Assembly: GCA_900128585.1 (NCBI GenBank)
Contig: LT642246.1
Span: 1-28,432 of the forward strand
Reading direction: 5' to 3'
Origin: Stramenopiles sp. TOSAG23-3
Lineage: Eukaryota; Sar
DNA length: 28,432 bases
A program made the translations under genes and the position numbers. Positions 9,200 to 19,645 of the stretch are shown here, piece by piece; positions within the stretch are counted from its first letter, which is position 1; each line of letters starts with the position of its first letter. The notes below the pieces were generated by a model, which had not been told where the DNA came from, did no database searches, and was given only the letters and a program-made list of their open reading frames with translations.

Positions 9200-12100
9200 A
9201 TGTCTTCTTTATTAGCTTGTCTTTTTTCGTCTCGGTTGGTCTTTCCAACGTTAGTCGTCCATTTATGGACATTTTTTTTGATGTTGTCATTTGTTACGTG
9301 TGTTCAGGAATCAGGAGGTGTTACAAGTGGTACAATTAGCAAACCATTTTTGGTGCCTTTGGGGTACATCCCGCAGGTACAATTTTTCCTCTCTGAGTTG
9401 AACACTTGTAAATATAGCAACAAACAAATAAAAGATTACGTTCTCGGAATGGAGTCGATGTCACCCTACTATGTTGGGTCCAAGTCACCATCTACATTGC
9501 CGCGAAAGAATTTTTACTTTGTAAAGTTCCAAAATTTTTCGTCCGACTCCGGTGTTGCCGGGCGTGTGAATAGTGACATAGACGAGCGCGGTGGCGTTCT
9601 CAAACGTATACGAGCAAGAACCGCCAATAGCAAGCACATCGCCGGGGGTTCGGGTGCAAATGCAGGTGCTGAGCACTGGGAAGTTTATCGAAATTACGCT
9701 CCTATTGCTGCAGAGATCTCAGACGTAACGTGTCCGCCAAATCCGTATAGCAATGCTTTAGTTCGATGCACACTTCTTGTTAAAGACATTTTTGGTGAGC
9801 CCACTACCGTTAAATCGAGGCACATTCAGAGCAAATTTTCCTCGTTCCAGGCGCGGTATGAAGGTAGGTATGATCCTACTTCGTTCGCGCCTGATTTGAA
9901 TGAGGTGGGAAAGGTTTATGTATCTTTCATCGTTCCCCAGGAAAGTGGGCAAAGCACCAAGGCCGTGCAGATCGCTTTCGCGGATTACTTTATCGGTGCA
10001 AACAACGGTTCCACCGTCACGGTAAGTCCGCAGGCTGCAGTGGAGAAGCAATCTATCCTGGACATAGACATTCGCTTCACAGGGGTGCCCCTTGAAGTGC
10101 TTAACCAAGGAATCCTGCCGCAGCAGCTTCTTTTGGCAGGGCTGGTTCGGGGGGCGGGTTTGGAAAATAAGGTGCACGCCGTCCCGAAAGATGTGTACCC
10201 GTGCCCAGAGGCTGAGCGTTGCGCTCTGGCAGATTCGAGGCCTACGCACGACACCAGGACAGACCAGTCTGACCGTGAGGAGAGCAGCAGCAGGAGACGA
10301 AGATTGCGAGATGTAACAGATGCTGCAGAGCCCCGCAGCTTACGATACAAAGACCCGAGGGATCCCTCGTTACCACCATCGGTGGCGCTGAGGTTTATGA
10401 TGTACGGTGAATATGGCAGCGTTCGGAAATTTATGGATGTTTTGGAGTTGACAGCATTTCGAGACCAGCATGTGATTGGAAATATTTCTGAAATGCTTTC
10501 CTCGGAACATGGAGAAGTGGACTTGCACGTCATAGAAGATATGCAAATTTCCTCGGTTCACCCCATTCGACTTGACGGTGACTACATCTTCACTTTGCCA
10601 AGACAATCTGTGATAGCGGAAGACATCACATCCATGCTGTATGGTTTGGGCGTTGTCCTTCTGCTTTGTGTCTCAACGACGGTAACATGCTACGTGGTTC
10701 GAAGATTTGAACGAGCGCAATTGGAAAAGAGGCGTAAAAAGGCACAGAGGGAATGGGCACTGGCCCACCCAGAATGGAAAAAGAAGTACGAGTTTGCCAG
10801 CAAAGGTTCTGGATGGAAACCGCCCAAGCCCCCGAAACCAGCTAAACCTGGGGAACCAGTTACAGCGGAAATGCGCCTTGCCCAAATTAGGCATCTACGT
10901 GCCATGCGTGCCTATCAGAGGGCAAACAAAATGATGGACGAGTACAACGATGCTGCTAAACTGTTGCAGAATATATGGAGGCAAAAACTTGCGAGGACTA
11001 TTCTCAAGGCGCTCGTGCAGAAACGAAAAGAACTTTGGGCTACAAAGTTCATGCAAAGAGTCTGGCGCGGTAAGAAGGGACGAAAAGGTTTTGTAGAAAT
11101 GCGCGATGCGGTGCGAGAGTTAAACAAAGCAGCCTTGTTGGTACAGAGGGTGTGGTACAAACGGAACAACATGTTCTCTACTTTCGTTTTGCTGCGCTCT
11201 TTGGGTCTCAAAGATAAGCAAGAACAAGACAGAAGGATTAGAGAATACTTTCAAAAGCGAGCTGCTGCAGTCAATTTGCTAAATTTGCACGTAAAACGAT
11301 GGGTACGACGGCGGAACAGGCATGCAACAAATATACAGCGGGCGTGGCGCGGGTATAGCAGCCGGTTGGTTACTGCCGCGTTTAAATGTGAAGCAACTGA
11401 AGCAGCGTCCTTACTCCAAAAAATCTGGAGAGGCAAGGCAGGTCGGCGTGCGTGGATGAAAAATCTGGCTGAAATCCGCGAAAAAAACCTTGCCGCAGTT
11501 CGGTTGCAGCTGGCGTGGTATAGACACAATGGAGAATTTTCAACATTTGTTTTGATGCGATGCTTGTCCACGGCAGGAGAAAGAGCAGAAATCCAATACA
11601 TACAAGACGGGGTTCGATGGGAACGAAAAGCCGCAAGAACATTGGAGCGCGGCATCAAGGCATGGGTATTCCGGCGCAGGATCAGAGGTCTGGCAGCTCG
11701 ACTAAGGACAGAAATGACACCTAGGCACAAAGTGCCACCTCCGCCAAAGAAAGAACCACGCTTGGAAAGCTCGCACGTTTCAAAAATCAAAGTTATGGCT
11801 ACAGTCAGCGCAAGAGCACAAGCACGAAAAACGGAACCATACACGGCGAACGAAATATCTGATATACCTTCGGCTGCTGCTTCAAAGCCGAAGCCTCATC
11901 ATCAAGTTGAGGCAGAAGTGTATCACAAACAGCCTCCAAGAAGTCGATTTGTGCCAAGTGGTAGACCATGGAGCAGGCCACCTCCTAAAGCTAGACCGCC
12001 CCCTAAGGCTAGACCGCCTCCAAGAGGGAGACCGCGTCCTCGTGGAAGACTTCCGGCAAGGGGGCGACCGCCTCAACGAAGACGGCTTCTACCTAGGGCG

Positions 12101-15100
12101 GAACCTCGTCCCAGGGTGGGACCCCCTCCAAGAGCAAGACCGCCTCCAAGGGCGGGACCTCCTCCAAGAGCAAGGCCGTCTCCAAAGGCAGAAGTTCCCA
12201 CAAAGGCTGAAGCTCCTCTCGAAGTAGATGCGCCCCTCAAAATAGAAGCCCTTCCCAAGACAGAAGCGCCCGCAAATGTAGAAGCCCCCCTCGAAGTAAA
12301 AGAGCCTCCCAACGCAGAAGTGCTCACAAAAGTAGAAGCTCCTCTAGACGTAGAAGCGCCTCTCAATGCAGAAGCGTCGCCAAAAAGAAAAGTTCCTGCC
12401 ACGGCAGAAGCGCCTCTTGCAGTAGAAGTGCCTTCCAAGGTAGAATCGCCTGTTCAGGCAGAATTTTCTTCCAAGGTAGAATCCTCGCCTCTTCCACTAC
12501 CTAAGAAGGTAGAGGCTATTACTGAAGTATCACAGAAAGGAGGTATCTCTGCAGCAGAACTAGAGCAAGTTGAAACTCCGTATAAGCCTGTGGTTGCGGT
12601 GAAGACTGATAGTAAACCAGTTAAATCTGTCCCTGTCAGGCGAGGCCCACCACCACGCGGTCTCGTAAGCTCCAGAGACTTGCCTCCACGCGGCCCTGTA
12701 AGCTCTAGGGGCCCACCGCCGCGCGGCCCCGTAAGTTCCAGAGGCCCGCCACCGCGGAGTTCATTTGGAAGGGGACCGCCGCTTCGAAGTCCGCTTGGAA
12801 GAGGGCCACCGCCACGTGGCAAGTTTGCTTCCAGGGGACCACCACCGCGAGGATCAAGGAGAGGGCCCCCTAGAGGCGGACGGCCTCCTCCACCCAGAGG
12901 TGGGCGTCCTCCCCGAAGAAGTGGTCGTCCTCCCATGCCAACTATGTCTCCTCAGCAGGCGAGAGAAAAATTACTGCTCACAAAGTCATTAAAAGAAGCG
13001 GAGAGAAAAGCTAACGATGCATTGGCGCGAGAGCAAAAGCAGCGAGAAGAAATTGCACGGGTAGAAAAGGAACGGAAGGACGCTGAAATGGAGCTGGAAA
13101 GAGAACGCCAGCAGCATGAGCAGCGCATTGCATGGCAAGAGCGAATGATGAAGAAAGACAAAGAACGTCTACAAAAAGAGATCTCGCGTCAAAGTGCCCG
13201 AGCTGCTCGCGAAATGGAGAAATTAAAAGAGGAGCTGTTGCTCCAGAAAAAGCGGCAAGAAGACGAAAGCAGCGCCAAGTTAGAAATTATAACTGTTCAA
13301 GACGCTGAAATGAAACGTATGCGGAAATTGATGGAGCAGCAGGCAGAGGAAGCCCAGAAGATTATTGAATCGCAACTCACAGCGTTAAACGAAACCCAAT
13401 CTCAAATGTCAAAAGAGAAAGAGAAAATACTGCTGACACAGAAAGAAATGCAACAAATGAAAGGTGACTTCGAAGCAGAAAAGGAAAGTCACATGGCAAT
13501 GCTCAAAGAATCCAAGGTGAAGGAAGAAACTTCTGAAATCGATGCGCAGAAACAGCAAACGGAAGAATTGGACACGCTAAAACTTCAGTTTGAACGATAC
13601 AAAATTGAAGAGGAGCACAAGCGTATAGAAAGAGAAAGAAATGCAGAAAAGAAAAGGGAAGCGCTTGCAAATGTATTGCTACAAAAGCAAGCAAAACTAG
13701 AAAAAGAGCTTTCGGCAAGGCACGCACAACTGTTGGAAGCTAATGAGAAAGCAAAGGCATCGAGGGGAAACCCTTCCCCTGAACAGAGTGATTTACTTCA
13801 CCAAGAAATGCTGAAACGTGAGCAAGCTCTACTTCATGAAATGGAGCGTAAAATGACTGAAGTGCAGAAAGAGAAGGAAGAACAAGAAAAAGCAATGAGA
13901 CAGAAGTTGGAAGAGACGGCAGAACAACAGCGCCAGGCCATTGCAGAAAAGCAAAAAGAATGGGACGAGAAGCGGGAAGCGGAAGTAGAAAATCGTAAAA
14001 AGCAGTTGGTAGAAATGGAAAAACAACACCTTGAACAAATCGCTGAACGCAACAAACAGATTGAACTCATGAAAGAGCAAGAAAAGGCCCATAAAAATGA
14101 TTTTATGAACAGAGAACATGAGTTCCAAAACATTCAAAAGGCGCGTGAAATCGAGCTGCGTGAAGCGCAAAAAAACACATTGGTAGAATTGCAAGGAAAA
14201 GATTTGGAGTTGAAGAAAAAGGAATTCGCAGCAAAGGAGGCTGCTTTACAAGAACGATTTCAAGAGGAATCCAAGGCTCGAGAAGAAGCCTTCTTAAAAC
14301 GTGAAGAACATATACAGAGAAAAGCTGAAGAAGATGCAAAACAAAAGAAAAAAGAAATTATTGAACAGTCTCAGAAACGGGCTCGCATGGCAACCTTAAT
14401 GTCTCGTGCAAAAACACTGGCTCCCAAACCGGTGGCAACAAAAGACTCTGCTGTTACGGCGCAGAAGTTGGAAAATGAAAGAATGCTAGTTCAAAATAGA
14501 AAGGAGGCCCTTGATAAGGAATTGTTGGAAATTGAAAAGGCAAAGGAGCGAATGGAAGACGAAAGAAACCGCTTTGAAAGTGAGATGCAAGAAAAATTAA
14601 AGGTGTTAGAAGAGCAGAAAGCGGAAGAGTTGAGGGTGGCTTTGCAGAAGTTAAAGGATACGTCAAACACCGATAGCACTGGTAATTCTGAAATCAAGAC
14701 GTTAGAATACATGGCAGAGTTGGAGGCGCTTCGCGAGCAGCACCGTAAGGAAAAGGAAAGCGTGGCACAGGTAGACCAGCATCGCTTGAAATTAGAACAG
14801 CAAAAGCAGAAAAAGCTGAAGTCTCGATCAGACGATATGGAACGGCAACTCACACAAATGAAATCCGACATGGAGCGGCTAAAGAAAGCTGACAAGGAGG
14901 CGAAGCTTCGAGAGGCCCAATTGCAAAAGGAGAAAGACGTTGAACTAGTAAGAGAGAGAGAGAAACGCATGTCTCTGCACTTTGCCAGCACTGTAAACGC
15001 TCAAAATACGAAGTCGGCACTTGAAAATGAAATAAGAGAAAAATTGCGACAGAAAGACTTGGAGCAGCAAAAGTTAGCACAGCAGCTTCGAGAAAAGTCC

Positions 15101-17515
15101 CTGGTGATGGAACGACAACTTGAAGAAACAAAGCAAGCACTGGAAAAGACTAGATTGGCCAATTTGGAGAAGGAGCGTTTGATTGCAAGCAACTTGGAAG
15201 CGCAAGCAGAGAGGCAACGGGCATTGGAAAAAGGTAAATTGGCATCTTTAGAGAAAGAGAAGCGTGTTCACTCGAAGCGTTTGGAAGCTGAGACAGACGC
15301 TGAACGAGAAAACGCAGCAAAACTGCAGCTTGAGCTGGACAAAATGAAGAAAGACATGGAAACCCAAGCAGCGCGTGAAAAAAAATATCGCCAAGACAGT
15401 GAGACGACGATGCTGAAGGAAATGAAAAAACGAGAAGATGCTGCAAAGAAAGAATTGAAGAAACTAAACGATGCCCTTGAGCGAAAGGGGGAAGAACAAT
15501 CAATTGCTTCAAATCTCCGAGAAAAGCCGGCCAAAATTTCGTCTTTGGGCTCACGCTTTGACGCGGCCCTTCATTTGGGGAAACTGAATGCTATTGCAGA
15601 CAAAAAGAGGAAGCGGGTGGGGCTAAGAGAACAGATCATGGAAGCAAAGCGAAAGCGAGATGCCGCAGAGCAAGAGAGGGCAACGGAAGAAGCGCCCCCC
15701 GACCAAAGCGAAATGATGATCAGCAGTAATGAACCAGCCCTAGACCCTGAGGCATTAGAGAAAATTCGAATTCAGCAGGGACTCGAGCGATCGAGTATGG
15801 AAAAAGAAGAACATCAGCAACGCAAGCATGAGAAAGCCGCGCGAGAAAAGAAAGCGGCGCATGCTCGTGCAAAGGCTGCTCGAATGAGAAAAATCAGGCA
15901 GAGAGAAAGTAGAATACGCCGGTTAAAGATGCCCCGTGTTCCTACCGAAAAGATGCACAAAAAGGTATCCCAGATTGCTTTTTGGTACCGCCACAACGTG
16001 CAGAAACGGCGCATAAAATCGTGGCTTGCCATTCGGCTGTTCTCTGCTACAAGCATCGCAAAGGTTTACCGTGGTTACCGCGGTCGTTTGGTTGGCAAAC
16101 GTTTGAGAGAAGACAGGGAAATACGGCTGGAGCGCCAGCGTCGCATAGAAGAGTTCGAGCGTGCAGAAAAGCTTCGGGAAGAACAGGCCGACAAAGAAGC
16201 GACCGCAAGAAGGAAAAAATTGGTTGAAAAGCAGAAAATGAGAAAGCTACGGAAAAAAATCAAGTCGCAAATTCGTCACCGTGAGCAGGAAAAGGCAAAG
16301 AAATATGTCATGCGTACCATGCGAAAAACAATGAACCAGTTTGTAAATGGCGGTGTGGGGGTCTTCACCGACGGTGATAGCGATGTATCGGAATCGAAGG
16401 AAAAAAGTTCAGATTCACTCACTGATTCCGTGGAAGATGTCAGTAGCTCGGAAGAAAAGAAGGGTTTTATTGCCCCAAAAATGTCAGGTGCAGATGCTGC
16501 AGATGATTCGGAGGCTATGAAATCTCAAAAATTAAAGAAAAACAAAATGGGCACTCGGCGCAGCAACAAGACCCCATCAAAATACACCGTTACACCGGCC
16601 TCTAAATTAAGGAACGAACCCAAAGCAGCAAAAAAGAAGGTGAAAACTATGGATGTGCTGGGAAAACAAAAGGGGGCTAAAAGCAGTTACATTCTTCCAG
16701 AAAAAGATATTGACCACTCTTACTCGGCAGCACATTTGAGGATCCCAGCGAGTGCAAATCTGATAGAGTCCGTCCATAGGATAAATACATCCGCATCGGA
16801 CATGATACGAAGGGGCGACGCAGATCAAGCCAGAACATTACTAGTTGGTGCAGAGCAAATGACCAGCAACGTGTCTCCTGGTGTATTCGAATATGAGTTC
16901 AACAACACTCGGTCCACAACTTTGATGAGGCTGGCGATTGTTTTGAACCGCGACAAAGACCACGAAGGTGCCTTGTCTTACTTGGAAGAGGCCGTCTTGC
17001 TGAAAAGGACACCCGCCATCATGAACAACTTGTGCTCCACCTTGAGCGCCTTGGGTGAGCACGAGAGGGCGCTGAACTGGGCCCTCGATGCAGTCCAGTC
17101 TGCAGAGACTGTGAATATACCAGAAGCACTGCCTGTCGCACTGCACAACTTAGGAATTGAATATGAAAGCTTAGGAGAGCATGATTCTGCCATGTCAAAT
17201 TATGGACGAGCACTTCGACTTTCTACGGAACGCTTTGGGGTGTCATCCGCACTTAGTGTGGGCATTCGGTCTAGCATCAGAAGTGCTCGGGATGCGGTCA
17301 GACGGAGAACAATCATTCCCAATGGTGGCATGGGGTTTGGACAAGACAGAGCTCCGTTGTTTCAGATGCCACAGCCTAAAACCCGGCCTATTCCTCGTTC
17401 TAGGAGACATGGGGCAAGAATTACTGGAGGAACCGCTGGCACCGAAGTTGAGGGAAACGAAATACGGCAGTCATTCGATTCGATGGATTTTCAAATTGGT
17501 GATTTGTCGTTTTAA
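9200..17515 (+). CDS. Giant single-pass membrane protein with IQ motifs, long coiled coil and TPR-like C-terminus
   Basis: This uninterrupted frame encodes 2771 residues, starting at an ATG in CAACAATGTCT. Residues of about 8-35 form a signal peptide or anchor. Residues 36-477 are a non-repetitive ectodomain; residues 175-265 look beta-rich, possibly Ig- or filamin-like (weak). A polybasic SRRRRLR lies at 364-370. A transmembrane helix spans about 478-500 (YGLGVVLLLCVSTTVTCYVV) and is followed by arginines. The cytoplasmic part holds IQ-type motifs at about 585-835 (for example MQRVWRGKKGRKG, IQRAWRGYSSRL, LQKIWRGKAGRR) and Pro/Arg-rich repeats at about 912-997. Next come APLEV-type acidic repeats (998-1100), RGPPPRGPVSS repeats (1149-1246) and a charged coiled coil (about 1250-2110). 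Another IQ cluster (WYRHNVQKRRIKSW, YRGYRGRL) lies at about 2255-2300, then an acidic Ser-rich patch near 2390-2420 and TPR-like helices at about 2527-2697. IQ motifs usually bind calmodulin-type proteins. A membrane-to-cytoskeleton scaffold is inferred. I recognise no named family. Confidence 0.88.
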   Translation: MSSLLACLFSSRLVFPTLVVHLWTFFLMLSFVTCVQESGGVTSGTISKPFLVPLGYIPQVQFFLSELNTCKYSNKQIKDYVLGMESMSPYYVGSKSPSTLPRKNFYFVKFQNFSSDSGVAGRVNSDIDERGGVLKRIRARTANSKHIAGGSGANAGAEHWEVYRNYAPIAAEISDVTCPPNPYSNALVRCTLLVKDIFGEPTTVKSRHIQSKFSSFQARYEGRYDPTSFAPDLNEVGKVYVSFIVPQESGQSTKAVQIAFADYFIGANNGSTVTVSPQAAVEKQSILDIDIRFTGVPLEVLNQGILPQQLLLAGLVRGAGLENKVHAVPKDVYPCPEAERCALADSRPTHDTRTDQSDREESSSRRRRLRDVTDAAEPRSLRYKDPRDPSLPPSVALRFMMYGEYGSVRKFMDVLELTAFRDQHVIGNISEMLSSEHGEVDLHVIEDMQISSVHPIRLDGDYIFTLPRQSVIAEDITSMLYGLGVVLLLCVSTTVTCYVVRRFERAQLEKRRKKAQREWALAHPEWKKKYEFASKGSGWKPPKPPKPAKPGEPVTAEMRLAQIRHLRAMRAYQRANKMMDEYNDAAKLLQNIWRQKLARTILKALVQKRKELWATKFMQRVWRGKKGRKGFVEMRDAVRELNKAALLVQRVWYKRNNMFSTFVLLRSLGLKDKQEQDRRIREYFQKRAAAVNLLNLHVKRWVRRRNRHATNIQRAWRGYSSRLVTAAFKCEATEAASLLQKIWRGKAGRRAWMKNLAEIREKNLAAVRLQLAWYRHNGEFSTFVLMRCLSTAGERAEIQYIQDGVRWERKAARTLERGIKAWVFRRRIRGLAARLRTEMTPRHKVPPPPKKEPRLESSHVSKIKVMATVSARAQARKTEPYTANEISDIPSAAASKPKPHHQVEAEVYHKQPPRSRFVPSGRPWSRPPPKARPPPKARPPPRGRPRPRGRLPARGRPPQRRRLLPRAEPRPRVGPPPRARPPPRAGPPPRARPSPKAEVPTKAEAPLEVDAPLKIEALPKTEAPANVEAPLEVKEPPNAEVLTKVEAPLDVEAPLNAEASPKRKVPATAEAPLAVEVPSKVESPVQAEFSSKVESSPLPLPKKVEAITEVSQKGGISAAELEQVETPYKPVVAVKTDSKPVKSVPVRRGPPPRGLVSSRDLPPRGPVSSRGPPPRGPVSSRGPPPRSSFGRGPPLRSPLGRGPPPRGKFASRGPPPRGSRRGPPRGGRPPPPRGGRPPRRSGRPPMPTMSPQQAREKLLLTKSLKEAERKANDALAREQKQREEIARVEKERKDAEMELERERQQHEQRIAWQERMMKKDKERLQKEISRQSARAAREMEKLKEELLLQKKRQEDESSAKLEIITVQDAEMKRMRKLMEQQAEEAQKIIESQLTALNETQSQMSKEKEKILLTQKEMQQMKGDFEAEKESHMAMLKESKVKEETSEIDAQKQQTEELDTLKLQFERYKIEEEHKRIERERNAEKKREALANVLLQKQAKLEKELSARHAQLLEANEKAKASRGNPSPEQSDLLHQEMLKREQALLHEMERKMTEVQKEKEEQEKAMRQKLEETAEQQRQAIAEKQKEWDEKREAEVENRKKQLVEMEKQHLEQIAERNKQIELMKEQEKAHKNDFMNREHEFQNIQKAREIELREAQKNTLVELQGKDLELKKKEFAAKEAALQERFQEESKAREEAFLKREEHIQRKAEEDAKQKKKEIIEQSQKRARMATLMSRAKTLAPKPVATKDSAVTAQKLENERMLVQNRKEALDKELLEIEKAKERMEDERNRFESEMQEKLKVLEEQKAEELRVALQKLKDTSNTDSTGNSEIKTLEYMAELEALREQHRKEKESVAQVDQHRLKLEQQKQKKLKSRSDDMERQLTQMKSDMERLKKADKEAKLREAQLQKEKDVELVREREKRMSLHFASTVNAQNTKSALENEIREKLRQKDLEQQKLAQQLREKSLVMERQLEETKQALEKTRLANLEKERLIASNLEAQAERQRALEKGKLASLEKEKRVHSKRLEAETDAERENAAKLQLELDKMKKDMETQAAREKKYRQDSETTMLKEMKKREDAAKKELKKLNDALERKGEEQSIASNLREKPAKISSLGSRFDAALHLGKLNAIADKKRKRVGLREQIMEAKRKRDAAEQERATEEAPPDQSEMMISSNEPALDPEALEKIRIQQGLERSSMEKEEHQQRKHEKAAREKKAAHARAKAARMRKIRQRESRIRRLKMPRVPTEKMHKKVSQIAFWYRHNVQKRRIKSWLAIRLFSATSIAKVYRGYRGRLVGKRLREDREIRLERQRRIEEFERAEKLREEQADKEATARRKKLVEKQKMRKLRKKIKSQIRHREQEKAKKYVMRTMRKTMNQFVNGGVGVFTDGDSDVSESKEKSSDSLTDSVEDVSSSEEKKGFIAPKMSGADAADDSEAMKSQKLKKNKMGTRRSNKTPSKYTVTPASKLRNEPKAAKKKVKTMDVLGKQKGAKSSYILPEKDIDHSYSAAHLRIPASANLIESVHRINTSASDMIRRGDADQARTLLVGAEQMTSNVSPGVFEYEFNNTRSTTLMRLAIVLNRDKDHEGALSYLEEAVLLKRTPAIMNNLCSTLSALGEHERALNWALDAVQSAETVNIPEALPVALHNLGIEYESLGEHDSAMSNYGRALRLSTERFGVSSALSVGIRSSIRSARDAVRRRTIIPNGGMGFGQDRAPLFQMPQPKTRPIPRSRRHGARITGGTAGTEVEGNEIRQSFDSMDFQIGDLSF
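11045..11695 (+). repeat. Ungapped 121-residue tandem duplication within the IQ region
   Basis: The module starting at about residue 616 (FMQRVWRGKKGRKG ... VWYKRNNMFSTFVLLRSL ... HVKRWVRRRNR) is repeated from about residue 737. The second copy reads LLQKIWRGKAGRRA ... AWYRHNGEFSTFVLMRCL ... GIKAWVFRRRI. Four landmarks (WRG, WY, FSTFVL and the KxWV block) are each spaced exactly 121 residues apart, so no net insertion or deletion separates the copies. The DNA has diverged substantially, so the duplication is old and under protein-level constraint. Confidence 0.85.
11978..12937 (+). repeat. In-gene low-complexity repeats: PPPRAR, EAPLEV and RGPPPRG types
   Basis: Three consecutive repetitive blocks encode a Pro/Arg-rich basic segment, a Pro/Glu/Ala/Val segment with roughly 6-11-residue periods, and a Gly/Pro/Arg segment with SSRGPPPRGPV units. 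All stay in frame. They form a long, probably disordered linker between the IQ block and the coiled coil, positive at both ends and acidic in the middle. Long antisense reading frames here are by-products of this composition. Confidence 0.85.
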
Positions 17516-17887
17516 AATGAACGTGTTCACGCTCGCTCGAGAAGGGGTCAAAGTCTTCGAAACCAATGTAAAACTAAGAAATAAATTATTTTATTTGTAA
17601 AACAGACAATTATTAATTAAGTAAGAAGTAACAGAATTTAATTACTATTTTATTTTATTTTTTAATTGTTCTCTTAGGATTTATGCATTTTGATTTTTTG
17701 TTCTCTTAGGATCTTATTGCGCGCGAACAGCACTTGAAAACTGCACACGTTGTAACTTGAAAAGTAATTGTCAACACGTCAAGGAATACAAAAACCCGGG
17801 CGGCAATTCCGAGAGCTTCGCTTAGCACCGGCTGTATCTGCTACGGTCTTGGAATACGTCCAATGTTTTTGCAGCCATTCAATTAGT
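17516..17887. other. Convergent spacer with a candidate poly(A) signal
   Basis: This AT-rich DNA lies between the stop codons of the giant gene (+) and the small mitochondrial-type gene (-). AATAAA at 17580-17585, about 65 nt past the giant gene's stop, is a plausible polyadenylation signal, but AT-rich DNA makes such hexamers common. A partial repeat, TTCTCTTAGGAT, occurs twice near 17670-17712. Confidence 0.4.
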
Positions 17888-18247
17888 TTACAATGATCGT
17901 TGGTGGTGGGTTCCGACTTTTCCGCCACGGCTAAACTGGCGCTGAAGAGGCTCCGTCGACCCCCCTGCTTCTGCCAAAGCCTTTTGGAGAACAACCCGCT
18001 CGCCGACCTTAACACCGATATCGCTCCAATCCTGATCGTTGAGTTTTGTCGCTATTTCTGTGCGGGTAACGGCCGCTTCGTTCAAGTGGCCCAAAATTGT
18101 ATCCGCACGGTCAGCCATGCCGTTGTCACCCAGTGCATCGCGTACGATAGAATCGAAGCTTTGAGCGGAAAATGGTGCAGCCATTCGAGGGGCTTGCTTC
18201 GTTGCCGCGGAGGCGAACTTTGGTAGGTAACGGGCGACTGAAAACAT
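17888..18247 (-). CDS. Small predicted mitochondrial protein, SAM-like helical core
   Basis: This 119-residue protein opens with MFSVARYLPKFASAATKQAPR, a basic, hydroxylated, acid-free amphipathic stretch typical of a mitochondrial presequence. Residues of about 31-95 look alpha-helical. The end of this core (IATKLNDQDWSDIGVKVGERVVLQKAL) resembles the second half of a sterile alpha motif, where an L-x-x-x-D-x-x-x-x-G-I-x-x-x-G-x-R pattern precedes the last helix. That similarity is by eye and could be chance. The last 25 residues (GGSTEPLQRQF ... THHQRSL) are polar and unremarkable. An overlapping minus-strand frame (17779-18015) continues past this stop but has no presequence, and I see no splice pair joining the two. 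Function is unknown. Confidence 0.6.
   Translation of the reverse strand: MFSVARYLPKFASAATKQAPRMAAPFSAQSFDSIVRDALGDNGMADRADTILGHLNEAAVTRTEIATKLNDQDWSDIGVKVGERVVLQKALAEAGGSTEPLQRQFSRGGKVGTHHQRSL

Positions 18248-19645
<1,398 letters not shown>

Noticed and set aside
12454-12936. A 160-codon minus-strand Gly/Pro/Leu-rich frame
   Set aside because: It is the antisense shadow of the RGPPPRG repeats in the giant gene and has the same periodicity.
13000-15530. Similarity of the long coiled coil to myosin or kinesin tails
   Set aside because: No motor domain exists in the frame, and charged coiled coils resemble one another by composition alone.
17779-18015. A 78-codon minus-strand frame overlapping the small mitochondrial-type gene
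   Set aside because: It overlaps the better-supported frame, lacks a presequence, and no splice pair was found that would join the two.
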